DNA of 40,356 nucleotides from Lachnospiraceae bacterium (GCA_009774625.1 VSOB01000023.1:4884-45239); one strand, 5' to 3'. Positions 1-7,899 are shown, counted from the first letter of the stretch. The notes: generated from the sequence alone by a model not told the origin. Translations and numbers: made by a program.

Positions 1-266
1 CGGAGCACGGCGGAGAAGGCGCGAAGAGAGCATGCAGACTGATTTTCGTCCGGGGATTTCTATAGGGCGAAGCCCGTGAGCGAAGGAGCGGAAGCTCCTG
101 AGCGGAGCACGGCGGAGAAGGCGCGAAGAGAGCATGCAGACTGATTTTCGTCCGGGGATTTCTATAGGGCGAAGCCCGTAAGCGATGCCTGGACACCTGA
201 CGAGGTAGTAGCGAGTCTGGTGGGAAGGCAGGCGCGAAGAGAGCCTACAGACTGATTTTCGTCCGG
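1..266. repeat. Degenerate tandem repeat array (about 102-bp unit)
   Basis: A 36-bp core beginning GGCGCGAAGAGAGC and ending GATTTTCGTCCGG occurs at 18-53, 120-155 and 231-266; the third copy differs at two positions. The first two copies sit in a 102-bp unit: 1-79 and 103-181 match except for one base at the end. The unit holds two small palindromes, GGGC-GAA-GCCC and GGAGC-GGAA-GCTCC. After 182 the spacer changes sequence but keeps about the same length. No open frame is supported here, and the array probably continues upstream of the window. It may be an intergenic repeat family of the genome; function is unknown. Confidence 0.8.
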
Positions 267-331
267 CTCACTTTTTTACTGAAACGCAAAGAAAAAATGA
301 AGATATTTTACAAGCCGGCAGAAATTTTATC

Positions 332-340
332 TGGTATAAT
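332..340 (+). promoter_or_regulatory. Extended -10 promoter for the araC-type operon
   Basis: TGG-TATAAT is an extended -10 element ending 26 bases before the ATG at 366, leaving room for a transcription start near 347 and the AAGGAGG ribosome binding site at 351-357. No good -35 hexamer is found at 16-18 bp spacing, as is common for extended -10 promoters. Confidence 0.5.
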
Positions 341-365
341 GGGCGTCAGCAAGGAGGAAAACCAC

Positions 366-1208
366 ATGAAAAAAGAAGTGCGGACTGTAGTCTACGATGA
401 CGAGATTCGTATCGAGGCGTACCGTTTTGAGGGGATCGTTCAGCTTTTTCCGAACCATTTCCATGAATACTATGTGATTGGGTTTATGGAGGACGGAAAG
501 AGGGTTTTGTCCTGCAAAAACCAGGAATACACCATCACAAAAGGAGATGTTCTGTTGTTCAATCCGGGCGACAACCATGCCTGTGTCCAGAACGATGGCG
601 GCACACTGGATTACAGGGGCTTTAACATCACCAGGGAGGTCATGCTGGATCTGGCGGCGGAAGTCACTGGCAGACGAAAATTGCCCGGTTTTTCCCGCAA
701 TGTGATTTCCGATGAAGAAATCTCTTGCTATCTGCGTCCGCTCCATGAGCTGGTGATGAAAGGTTCCAATGAATTTGGGAAAGAGGAAAATCTGCTGCTT
801 CTGATTTCTTTGCTGATTCAGAAATACGGCCAGCCCTTTGAAAGCTGTATTCCGGAATGCCGGGACGAAATTGAAACAGCCTGTGCCTTTATGGAACAGC
901 ACTATGCCGAGCGGATTTATCTGGATCAGATCTGCCGTTGTGCCGGGCTGAGCAAATCCACCCTTCTCCGTGCCTTCACCCGCTCAAAGGGCGTCACGCC
1001 GTACAGCTACCTGGAAAACATTCGTATCGGTAAGGCCAAAAAGCTGCTGGAGCAGGGGGTTCCCCCTATTGAGGCGGCGCTGCAAACCGGCTTCTCCGAT
1101 CAAAGTCATTTCACCAATTATTTCAACCGATTTATTGGACTGGCCCCTGGTATTTACCGGGACATATTTCTGGATAAGGATATGGAGGAAATGCCGCATG
1201 AAGAGTAA
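366..1208 (+). CDS. AraC family transcriptional regulator
   Basis: The 280-residue protein has an N-terminal cupin-like sensing domain (about residues 1-130, with an HFHEYYVI motif typical of AraC ligand domains) and a C-terminal AraC DNA-binding domain (about 175-275) with two helix-turn-helix units; LDQICRCAGLSKSTLLRAF is the first and QTGFSDQSHFTNYFNRFIG the second. I chose the ATG at 366 because AAGGAGG precedes it at good spacing; an ATG at 297 has no ribosome binding site and lies before the promoter. Its last 11 bases overlap the start of the EamA transporter gene, so the pair is translationally coupled and the regulator probably controls this operon, including its own gene. The ligand is unknown. 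Confidence 0.9.
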   Translation: MKKEVRTVVYDDEIRIEAYRFEGIVQLFPNHFHEYYVIGFMEDGKRVLSCKNQEYTITKGDVLLFNPGDNHACVQNDGGTLDYRGFNITREVMLDLAAEVTGRRKLPGFSRNVISDEEISCYLRPLHELVMKGSNEFGKEENLLLLISLLIQKYGQPFESCIPECRDEIETACAFMEQHYAERIYLDQICRCAGLSKSTLLRAFTRSKGVTPYSYLENIRIGKAKKLLEQGVPPIEAALQTGFSDQSHFTNYFNRFIGLAPGIYRDIFLDKDMEEMPHEE

Positions 1209-2112
1209 CAATACAGTAGGACATATGGCCGCCCTGCTCACGATCATCATTTGGGGAACGACCTTTATTTCCACTAAAATCCTGCTGGTGGATTTTCAGC
1301 CGGTGGAGATACTGTTTTTCCGCTTTCTTGTGGGTCTGCTGGCCCTTTTTCTGGTCTGTCCCCATCGTTTGAAAGGAACAACCGGGCGCCAGGAATTAAC
1401 CTTTGCTGCGGCGGGGCTGTGCGGAATATGCTTGTACTACTTGCTGGAGAATATTGCGCTTACCTGCACGATGGCCTCTAATGTGGGGGTTATCATATCC
1501 GTGGCTCCGTTCTTTACGGCGCTCCTTTCCCATCTGGTTCTGAAAGGGGAACGGCCGGAGGCCAATTTCTTTGCAGGCTTCGCAGCAGCGATGGCTGGAA
1601 TTATCCTTATCAGTTTCAATGGCTCCATGCTGGAGCTGAATCCCATCGGAGATTTGCTGGCACTGCTGGCGGCACTGATTTGGGCTTGCTATTCCGTGCT
1701 GACAAAGAAAATCAGCAGTTATGGCTATCATACTATCCTTACCACCCGGCGGGTATTCTGCTATGGCATCCTGTTTATGATCCCAACACTGTTCCTGTTC
1801 GATTTCAGGCCGGGGTTGACACGGTTTGCAAATCCTGTGCATCTGCTTAACCTCATCTTTTTGGGGCTGGGTGCGTCAGCCCTGTGCTTTGTCACATGGA
1901 ATTTTGCGGTAAAGGCGCTGGGAGCAGTCAGGACGAGCGTTTACATCTATATGGTTCCTGTTATTACCGTGGTAACTTCCGTGATAATCCTTCATGAGAA
2001 AATCACTGTTCTGGCTATTGTTGGCACGGTTCTGACATTGGCGGGACTGCTCTTGTCAGAGAGCAGACTATTTTTGAGAAAAGAGGAAAAAGAAAATGGA
2101 TTGGAAAAATGA
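1198..2112 (+). CDS. EamA/DMT family transporter
   Basis: This 304-residue protein of about ten hydrophobic helices is a drug/metabolite transporter superfamily member. The sequence shows two EamA repeats: the first starts near LLTIIIWGTTFISTK, the second near GDLLALLAALIWACYSVLTK, both with the typical W-G/A-x-x-F/Y pattern. Members export amino acids or small metabolites, but the substrate cannot be read from sequence. The ATG at 1198 follows GGAGG at 1185-1189 and overlaps the end of the upstream AraC gene. Its 3' end overlaps the DUF2000 gene by 17 bases. Full length for the family, with no visible damage. Confidence 0.9.
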   Translation: MKSNNTVGHMAALLTIIIWGTTFISTKILLVDFQPVEILFFRFLVGLLALFLVCPHRLKGTTGRQELTFAAAGLCGICLYYLLENIALTCTMASNVGVIISVAPFFTALLSHLVLKGERPEANFFAGFAAAMAGIILISFNGSMLELNPIGDLLALLAALIWACYSVLTKKISSYGYHTILTTRRVFCYGILFMIPTLFLFDFRPGLTRFANPVHLLNLIFLGLGASALCFVTWNFAVKALGAVRTSVYIYMVPVITVVTSVIILHEKITVLAIVGTVLTLAGLLLSESRLFLRKEEKENGLEK

Positions 2113-2518
2113 AAAGTGCGTTATGGTCATCGACGAGAGCCTGCCCCTGGGTATCATTGCAAACACGGCGGCAATTATGGGCATCACTCTGGGAAAGAAA
2201 ATGCCGGAGGTGGTAGGGGCTGACGTTACCGATCAGAGCGGCAGCAGGCACCTTGGCATTATCGAATTTCCCGTGCCGATTTTACGGGGTTCGCCGGAGA
2301 TCATCAAACAGATACGGGCGAAACTGTATCAGCCCGATTTTCAGGATGTGACGGTTGTGGATTTCTCCGATCTGGCCCAGGGGTGCAAGACCTATGACGA
2401 GTTTATTGAAAAGATGGGCCATGTTCCTGAAAGCACCCTCCGGTATCTTGGTGTGGCTGTCTGCGGTTCAAAGAAAAAGGTCAATAAGCTCACCGGAAGT
2501 ATGCCTTTACTGCGATAA
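2096..2518 (+). CDS. DUF2000 family protein
   Basis: The 140-residue protein matches the DUF2000 pattern: an N-terminal strand with VMVIDESLPLGIIANTAAIMG, then PEVVGADVTDQSGSRHLGI, and a C-terminal LRYLGVAVCGSKKKVNKLTG. From family knowledge the fold is thought to resemble peptidyl-tRNA hydrolase 2, but activity is unproven. The start overlaps the EamA transporter by 17 bases with AGAGGAAAAAGAAA upstream, so it is the third gene of one operon with the AraC regulator. That context suggests a small enzyme or binding protein acting on the compound handled by the transporter; this is inference. Confidence 0.8.
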   Translation: MDWKNEKCVMVIDESLPLGIIANTAAIMGITLGKKMPEVVGADVTDQSGSRHLGIIEFPVPILRGSPEIIKQIRAKLYQPDFQDVTVVDFSDLAQGCKTYDEFIEKMGHVPESTLRYLGVAVCGSKKKVNKLTGSMPLLR

Positions 2519-2559
2519 AAGAATACAGATATTGCCTTGCCCGGCGACGGCAAAAGAAA

Positions 2560-2586
2560 AGGACTTTGCAGTAAATGCAAAGTCCT
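2560..2586. terminator. Perfect 11-bp hairpin after the DUF2000 gene
   Basis: AGGACTTTGCA and TGCAAAGTCCT form a perfect 11-bp stem with a 5-base loop. On the + strand no T tract follows; on the - strand the stem is followed by TTTTCTTTT, so it would terminate leftward transcription. No leftward gene exists near it, so its role (mRNA 3' end stabiliser or antisense stop) is unclear. Confidence 0.55.
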
Positions 2587-2630
2587 GGGCCGGACGGTTA
2601 CTTTGTTTTGGCATCACAGCACAGGCAGTA

Positions 2631-2660
2631 TTGACAAAATCAGGAAGATGCTGGTATGAT
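2631..2660 (+). promoter_or_regulatory. Strong promoter upstream of glnA
   Basis: TTGACA (2631-2636), 18 bp, then TGG-TATGAT (-10 at 2655-2660) is close to the sigma-A consensus with an extended -10. Predicted start is near 2667, only about 6 bases before a terminator-like hairpin at 2673-2705. This makes an attenuator or a very short RNA possible. Confidence 0.6.
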
Positions 2661-2672
2661 ATCACATAGGGC

Positions 2673-2710
2673 AAAGACGTTCTTACATAAGGTAGGGATG
2701 TCTTTTTATT
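2673..2710 (+). terminator. Rho-independent terminator or attenuator before glnA
   Basis: A 14-bp stem, including G-U pairs, joins AAAGACGTTCTTAC (2673-2686) to GTAGGGATGTCTTT (2692-2705) and runs into TTTTTATTAT. It can end the AraC/EamA/DUF2000 transcript, but it also lies directly downstream of the strong promoter at 2631-2660 and so may attenuate transcription into glnA. Confidence 0.65.
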
Positions 2711-2716
2711 ATACCA

Positions 2717-2813
2717 TATAATAATGCAGACACTGCGACGGTTTGGAAATATGCCGCTGAAGCCGCCCGCCGCAGGCAGAGAATCATGTATGCAATGAAA
2801 ACAGGATGTCATT
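2717..2813 (+). promoter_or_regulatory. glnA leader: second -10 and candidate ANTAR-target hairpin
   Basis: TATAAT at 2717-2722 lacks a clear -35. Downstream, 2794-2813 can fold as a 7-bp stem with one A-G mismatch closed by the hexaloop ACAGGA. ANTAR proteins are known to bind paired stems with hexaloops having A at position 1 and G at position 4, which this loop satisfies. I found only one such hairpin in the leader, not the usual pair, and no terminator after it, so the assignment is tentative. Confidence 0.25.
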
Positions 2814-2853
2814 AAATAAGCCGTATGCAACCGGGCAGAGAAAGGAAAAGCAT

Positions 2854-4185
2854 ATGAACAATTATACGCGTGAAGATATTATCAGAATGGTACAGGATGA
2901 GGACGTGGAGTTTATCCGACTGCAATTCACGGATATTTTGGGAAATTTTAAGAATGTGGCTGTGACGGTAAGCCAATTGGAAAAGGCGCTGAACAATCAA
3001 TGTTCTTTTGATGCATCTGCAGTGGAGGGGCTGGCGAATGCAGCGGAAGCGGATCTGTATCTGCATCCGGATTATGATACTTTTGTGATTTTTCCCTGGA
3101 GACCCCAGCAGGGGAAGGTGGCAAGACTGATCTGTGATCTGTGCTATGCTGACGGGACACCTTTTCCGGCAGATCCCCGGTATATTCTGAAGCAGGCATT
3201 GGCAGAAGCACAGAAAATGGGACTTCGGTTTGAAGTAGGGCCGGAGTGTGAATTTTTTCTGTTCCACTGCGATGAAAATGGACTGCCTACCACTCTGACA
3301 CATGAACAGGCAGGATATTTCGATATGAGTCCGCTGGATCTTGGGGAAAACGCCAGACGGGATATTGTGTTGACGCTGGAAGATATGGGGTTTGAAATTG
3401 AAGCCTCTCATCATGAATCGGCTCCCGCGCAGCATGAGATTGATTTCCGGTATGATGAGGCGCTGCGGACGGCTGATAATATTATGACTTTTAAGCTGGC
3501 AGTCAAGACGCTGGCGAAACGGCATGGCCTGCATGCTACCTTTATGCCCAAGCCTAAATATGGGGTGGACGGTTCCGGGATGCATCTTCATATGTCATTA
3601 TTGCAGGACGGAAACAATATCTTTGCAGATGAGAGCGGTATCTTGGGTTTGAGCAAAGGTGCGCTTTATTTTATCGGCGGTCTGCTGAAGCATGCGAAAG
3701 GAATGACCGCAGTCACCAATCCGATTGTCAATTCCTATAAAAGGCTTGTGTCCGGTTATGAGGCGCCGGTGCACATCGGATGGGGAAGCCGGCATACCAG
3801 TCCGCTGATCCGGATCCGTCAGGGCAAAGGAGAAGGAAAGCGGATCGAGTTGCGCTCTCCGGATTCGGCAGCCAATCCGTACCTGGCGCTGGCGCTCTGT
3901 CTGCGGGCAGGGTTAGACGGTATGAAGCATCAGATTATGCCGCCGGAGTGTATGGATGGCAGATTGGCCGGAACACCCGGCGTGGAAGGCGGTGCAGGCG
4001 AGACGGAGGAGATACCGGGTACATTGATCGAAGCCATACATGAAATGGAGCAGGATACACTGATCAGAGAGACTCTGGGGGCATATGCCTGCGAAAAATA
4101 CCAGGAGCTGAAAAAAAACGAGTGGAATGCCTACAAAGCGCAGGTCAGTGCATGGGAGTTGGAACAGTATTTGAACCGGTATTAA
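2854..4185 (+). CDS. glnA: Glutamine synthetase, type I (GSI-alpha)
   Basis: This 443-residue enzyme makes glutamine from glutamate, ammonia and ATP in the cytoplasm. Visible family marks are the N-terminal beta-Grasp segment (FTDILGNFKNVAV), the metal/ammonia-site EVGPECEFFLF, the HEIDF stretch, the ATP-site KPKYGVDGSGMHLHMSL, the glutamate flap region NSYKRLVSGYEAPVHIGWG and RIELRSPDSAANPYLALA. The length equals the Bacillus-type short form, which lacks the adenylylation insert, so control is by feedback and regulators. The ATG at 2854 follows AAAGGAAAAG; longer in-frame starts upstream have poor ribosome binding sites. The next gene, 50 bases downstream, encodes an ANTAR RNA-binding regulator, pointing to RNA-level nitrogen control. 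Confidence 0.97.
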   Translation: MNNYTREDIIRMVQDEDVEFIRLQFTDILGNFKNVAVTVSQLEKALNNQCSFDASAVEGLANAAEADLYLHPDYDTFVIFPWRPQQGKVARLICDLCYADGTPFPADPRYILKQALAEAQKMGLRFEVGPECEFFLFHCDENGLPTTLTHEQAGYFDMSPLDLGENARRDIVLTLEDMGFEIEASHHESAPAQHEIDFRYDEALRTADNIMTFKLAVKTLAKRHGLHATFMPKPKYGVDGSGMHLHMSLLQDGNNIFADESGILGLSKGALYFIGGLLKHAKGMTAVTNPIVNSYKRLVSGYEAPVHIGWGSRHTSPLIRIRQGKGEGKRIELRSPDSAANPYLALALCLRAGLDGMKHQIMPPECMDGRLAGTPGVEGGAGETEEIPGTLIEAIHEMEQDTLIRETLGAYACEKYQELKKNEWNAYKAQVSAWELEQYLNRY

Positions 4186-4235
4186 TACAGAGGAAACAAT
4201 CTGTCGGGATCAGAGGCGAAAGAGAGGTGGGCCCG

Positions 4236-4781
4236 TTGACAGGCATAATCATAGCTTTTTCTAAAATAGAAGATGCCAGAAAACTGAAAAATGTACTGGT
4301 GCGCAGCGGGCACTCGGTGATAGCGGTCTGCTCTACCGGAGCGCAGGCAATCAGTCATGCGGACGGACTGCGTGACGGCATTGTCCTGTGTGGTTTCCGA
4401 CTGCCGGATATGATGTATTCAGAGCTTGCAGACAATCTTCCGGAGGGATTTGAACTGCTTTTGATGGCGTCGGGGCATGTGCTGGAAGAATGTGCGGGCA
4501 GCGGCTGTCTGTCTGTAGCCATGCCGCTGAAGGTATATGAGCTGATCGACACAGTAGATATGATGGTGCAGACCATAGAGAGGCGGCGCAGAAAACGAAA
4601 ATCCGCGCCCCAAAAGAGGAGCGGCGGGGAACAGGCGCTGATTGGGGAGGCCAAAGGGCTATTGATGGAACGGAATCATATGACAGAGGAAGAGGCCCAT
4701 CGGTATATACAGAAATCCAGTATGGATACCGGCACCAATATGGCGGAGACTGCGGAAATGATATTGTCAATGATGCGGTAA
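4236..4781 (+). CDS. ANTAR-domain antiterminator with pseudo-receiver
   Basis: The 181-residue protein has an N-terminal receiver-like domain (about 1-115) and a C-terminal ANTAR domain (about 125-181; EAKGLLMERNHMTEEEAHRY followed by an AETAEMIL ending). ANTAR proteins bind nascent mRNA hairpins and prevent termination. The receiver is degenerate: in VLCGFRLPD a Gly stands where the phosphorylated Asp is normal, and the conserved Lys-Pro pair near the end is replaced by MPLK. Control by phosphorylation therefore looks unlikely, and a ligand or partner may set activity. I chose the TTG at 4236, which has AGAGAGGTGG upstream; an ATG at 4122 would lie inside glnA and extend the receiver oddly. 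The position directly after glnA suggests glutamine or ammonium control. Confidence 0.88.
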   Translation: MTGIIIAFSKIEDARKLKNVLVRSGHSVIAVCSTGAQAISHADGLRDGIVLCGFRLPDMMYSELADNLPEGFELLLMASGHVLEECAGSGCLSVAMPLKVYELIDTVDMMVQTIERRRRKRKSAPQKRSGGEQALIGEAKGLLMERNHMTEEEAHRYIQKSSMDTGTNMAETAEMILSMMR

Positions 4782-4816
4782 AACCGGCAGGATTTGCATA
4801 CAAACCGGCATTTTTT
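4774..4816 (+). terminator. Likely terminator of glnA-ANTAR operon
   Basis: TGCGGT (4774-4779, overlapping the stop codon) can pair with ACCGGCA (4804-4810) with one bulged G, followed by six T residues. The stem is short, so strength is uncertain. Confidence 0.5.
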
Positions 4817-4822
4817 ACTCTT

Positions 4823-4856
4823 TTGAGAAAAACGGCCGCGGGGTATGATATATAAT
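4823..4856 (+). promoter_or_regulatory. Possible dapF promoter
   Basis: TTGAGA (4823-4828) precedes TATGAT (4844-4849, 15-bp spacing) and TATAAT (4851-4856, 22-bp spacing). Neither spacing is ideal, but the AT-rich -10 region lies 65-70 bases before the dapF start. Confidence 0.35.
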
Positions 4857-4918
4857 ATGTAGTATACTATAGTATTTGGTGAAGTCGGGAACAGACTGAA
4901 AATAAGAAAGGGATGCCA

Positions 4919-5764
4919 ATGAAATTTACGAAAATGCATGGCTGCGGCAATGACTATATTTACATTGACGGAGAAAAGGAGCATGTGCCGCAGGAGAAAA
5001 AACCGGAGCTGGTAAGGAGACTGAGTGACCGGCATTTCGGAATCGGCGGGGATGGTGTGATTTTTATCCATCGCAGTAAGGAAGCGGATTTTGAGATGGA
5101 AATGTTCAATGCGGACGGAAGCAGGGGGGAAATGTGCGGAAACGGCATTCGCTGTGTGGCAAAGTTTGTATATGATAAGCACCTGACGGATAAGACAGCG
5201 CTGGATATTGTCAGCGCCGGATGGGTGAAGCATATCCTGCTCCGGACCGAAGAGGGCAAAGCGGTGTCTGCCAGAGTGGATATGGGGCAGCCGGAGCTGA
5301 CGGCACAGAAGATTCCGGTGGTGGTGGCAGGGGAGCAGGTGATTAACGAGGAAATCCTGGTACAGGGTAACGTCTGGCGGATGACCTGCGTTTCGATGGG
5401 CAATCCTCATGCCGTTGTATTTGCGGACAACGTAAAGGATCTGCCTCTTACAGTGACAGGGCCTTATTTTGAGCAGCACGAGAGATTTCCCCAGCGGATC
5501 AATACGGAATTTGTCCGCGTGATAGACAGAAAAACGATAGAGATGCGTGTCTGGGAACGGGGCGCAGGAGAGACACTTGCCTGTGGTACAGGATGCTGCG
5601 CTGCAGTGACGGCCTGTGTCCTGAACAATCTGACGGACAGAGAAGTAACGGTACAGGTAATGGGAGGTGTTATATTGATTGAGTGGGACGAGGCTACCAA
5701 TCATATTTATATGACCGGGCCTGCTGTTACTGTATTTGAAGGAGAAATTGACGCCGGGATTTAA
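4919..5764 (+). CDS. dapF: Diaminopimelate epimerase
   Basis: DapF converts LL-diaminopimelate to the meso form for lysine and peptidoglycan synthesis. The 281-residue product shows both catalytic cysteine motifs: Cys73 in MCGNGIRC and Cys222 in GETLACGTGCC, plus the N-terminal MHGCGNDY and GGDGVIFI. The ATG at 4919 is preferred over 4913 because AAGAAAGGG ends at 4912, touching the earlier ATG but properly spaced from the later one. It is followed 45 bases later by dapL, the aminotransferase that makes its substrate, so the two steps are encoded together. Normal family length. Confidence 0.97.
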   Translation: MKFTKMHGCGNDYIYIDGEKEHVPQEKKPELVRRLSDRHFGIGGDGVIFIHRSKEADFEMEMFNADGSRGEMCGNGIRCVAKFVYDKHLTDKTALDIVSAGWVKHILLRTEEGKAVSARVDMGQPELTAQKIPVVVAGEQVINEEILVQGNVWRMTCVSMGNPHAVVFADNVKDLPLTVTGPYFEQHERFPQRINTEFVRVIDRKTIEMRVWERGAGETLACGTGCCAAVTACVLNNLTDREVTVQVMGGVILIEWDEATNHIYMTGPAVTVFEGEIDAGI

Positions 5765-5809
5765 AGATGATACACTGTTTCGTAAAAGATACAGCGAGAG
5801 GAGACTATT

Positions 5810-7033
5810 ATGGCTAAAGTAAACGATAATTATTTGAAGCTGCCGGGCAGCTACTTGTTTTCCACCATTGGAAAAAAAGTCAATGCTTTTGCGGCAGCGA
5901 ATCCGGATAAAAAGATCATCCGTCTGGGAATCGGAGATGTGACACAGCCTTTGGCGCCCGCTATTATTTCCGCGCTGCACAGTGCGGTGGATGAAATGGC
6001 GGACGCGGCTACTTTCAGGGGATATGCGCCGGATTTGGGATATGAATTTCTGCGCAACGCCATTGCGGAAAACGATTATCAGGCGAGAGGGTGCGAGATC
6101 GGGGCCGATGAGATTTTTGTATCTGACGGCGCCAAATGTGATTCCGGCAATATTCAGGAAATTTTCAGTACGGACAATAAGATTGCCGTATGCGATCCGG
6201 TTTATCCGGTGTATGTAGATACCAATGTGATGGCAGGCAGGACAGGCACTTATCATGCCGAAACAGAAACCTGGAGCGATGTGATCTACATGCCCTGTAC
6301 GGCGGAGACGGATTTTGCACCGGAGCTGCCCAGAGAGACACCTGATCTGATCTATCTGTGTTTTCCCAACAATCCCACCGGTTCCACGATTACCAAAAGC
6401 CGTCTCCAGGAGTGGGTGGACTATGCCAACCGGGTGGGCGCCGTGATTATTTATGATGCGGCTTATGAAGCATATATTTCTCAGGAGGATGTTCCCCACA
6501 GCATTTATGAATGCCAGGGTGCAAGAACCTGCGCCATAGAATTGCATTCTTTTTCCAAAAATGCCGGCTTTACCGGAGTACGGCTGGGATATACGGTTGT
6601 GCCGAAGGATCTGAAAGTGGGAAATGTGGCCTTGCATGGACTTTGGGCAAGACGCCACGGCACTAAGTACAATGGTGCGCCTTATATCGTACAGCGGGCC
6701 GGAGAAGCGGTATATTCCAAAGAAGGAAAGGCTCAGTTACAAAAGCAGGTCGCTTACTATATGAACAATGCAAAATATATTCTGGAGGGACTGAAAGCGG
6801 CGGGCTATACGGTTTCCGGCGGTGTGAACGCTCCCTACATCTGGCTGAAGGCTCCGAAGGGTATGACGAGCTGGGAATTTTTTGATTACCTTCTGGAACA
6901 GGCCAATGTGGTAGGAACACCCGGTTCCGGTTTTGGTCCCAGTGGAGAAGGCTATTTCCGGCTGACCGCGTTTGGCAGCTATGAAAATACAGTAGAAGCG
7001 ATCGACAGAATACGGAATCTATCCGGCTGCTGA
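5810..7033 (+). CDS. dapL: LL-diaminopimelate aminotransferase
   Basis: DapL is a PLP-dependent class I/II aminotransferase that makes LL-diaminopimelate from tetrahydrodipicolinate in one step, bypassing the succinylase or acetylase routes. The 407-residue length is usual. Motifs seen: YLCFPNNPTGSTITK, YDAAYEAYI, and SFSKNAGFTGVRLGY, where Lys250 is the expected PLP Schiff-base lysine. GAGAGGAGACTATTATG gives a strong ribosome binding site. The product is the substrate of DapF, encoded just upstream. The same 17-base start context recurs before the gene at 40331. Confidence 0.96.
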   Translation: MAKVNDNYLKLPGSYLFSTIGKKVNAFAAANPDKKIIRLGIGDVTQPLAPAIISALHSAVDEMADAATFRGYAPDLGYEFLRNAIAENDYQARGCEIGADEIFVSDGAKCDSGNIQEIFSTDNKIAVCDPVYPVYVDTNVMAGRTGTYHAETETWSDVIYMPCTAETDFAPELPRETPDLIYLCFPNNPTGSTITKSRLQEWVDYANRVGAVIIYDAAYEAYISQEDVPHSIYECQGARTCAIELHSFSKNAGFTGVRLGYTVVPKDLKVGNVALHGLWARRHGTKYNGAPYIVQRAGEAVYSKEGKAQLQKQVAYYMNNAKYILEGLKAAGYTVSGGVNAPYIWLKAPKGMTSWEFFDYLLEQANVVGTPGSGFGPSGEGYFRLTAFGSYENTVEAIDRIRNLSGC

Positions 7034-7056
7034 TCTTTTCCATAACTCAGGGATGA

Positions 7057-7097
7057 TTTTCGTTCAGGTATCTGTTTTCGGACTGCCTGAACGAAAA
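7057..7097. terminator. Hairpin between convergent dapL and DUF975 genes
   Basis: TTTTCGTTCAGG (7057-7068) and CCTGAACGAAAA (7086-7097) form a perfect 12-bp stem with a 17-base loop between two convergent genes. The T residues lie in the stem rather than after it, so it is a weak or bidirectional terminator. Confidence 0.5.
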
Positions 7098-7176
7098 CCA
7101 CTGCTTTGGTTTAATGATCGCAGGGCATGCCGTTTCCTGATCCACCCAGTTTTGTCAGTTGGAGCTTGAGAAAAGG

Positions 7177-7899
7177 CTATACCGTGTACTCTCTGTGCAT
7201 CAGATCCAGATAAAAGTTTGTACAGACCACTTTTGTATAGGGCGCCACCCAGAACATGGCAACCCCGCAGGAAAGAAAACCCAACAGATAATAGGGAATC
7301 AGAGTGACTCCCATATAAAAGAGGCGTGCTTTGTTCCCTTTCATAATCCGCCGGCTTGTTGACATAATCTGCCGTGTGGAATAGCCGGGAAAATCCAGCA
7401 TAATATAATATACCTGTGAATACAGCAGGGTAATATAGGTATAAAGAATACCGCCTATCACGATTGTGATGCAGCTTAACAAAAACAGAGTGGAAGTTCC
7501 TTTTACTCTGTAAAATACAGAGCACAAAAGACAGGGAAACAGGACAAGAAGCTGCATTGTCAGAATAAAGAAACGGACAGCGAGCGCTTTGTCAGTGTGG
7601 GAACGGAAGCCGTAAAAAATATCTGTGAGACGATAAGGACGATCACAGGCAAGATGCAGGAAAAAACGGGTCAGCCCCAGCATAAAAATACCGGAAAGAA
7701 GATCCAGAATAAATGTGATCAGAAAGGCGATCACCTGGCCTGACAGTGTCTCCTGATCTATCAGGAGAGAGCAGAGCATCGAAGCTGCCATGATAATAGC
7801 ATTGGCAGAAACGGTGGCGCCGATGGCAATGCCGTATTTCCCCAAAAGCTGTCCTCTGGAAATTGATTTTAACTGGGCGATGGATAGTTTCTGATTCAT
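7177..7899 (-). CDS. DUF975 family membrane protein
   Basis: The 240-residue integral membrane protein matches the DUF975 pattern common in Firmicutes: a short N-terminal amphipathic segment (QLKSISRGQLLGKYG), several hydrophobic helices, a central SRRIMKGNKARLF stretch, and a final helix ending in VAPYTKVVCTNFYLDL. The function of the family is unknown. It follows the HExxH-protein gene by 23 bases with GGAGACGG as ribosome binding site, and the three leftward genes 9081-7177 appear to be one operon. Confidence 0.8.
   Translation of the reverse strand: MNQKLSIAQLKSISRGQLLGKYGIAIGATVSANAIIMAASMLCSLLIDQETLSGQVIAFLITFILDLLSGIFMLGLTRFFLHLACDRPYRLTDIFYGFRSHTDKALAVRFFILTMQLLVLFPCLLCSVFYRVKGTSTLFLLSCITIVIGGILYTYITLLYSQVYYIMLDFPGYSTRQIMSTSRRIMKGNKARLFYMGVTLIPYYLLGFLSCGVAMFWVAPYTKVVCTNFYLDLMHREYTV

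Noticed and set aside
1..266. CRISPR array
   Set aside because: The core is separated by spacers that are themselves repeated, there is no cas gene and the period is over 100 bp.
4676..6658. Long leftward open frame (660 codons) opposite dapF and dapL
   Set aside because: It is antisense to two clear enzyme genes, has no ribosome binding site or family motif, and its composition is that of a reversed coding frame.
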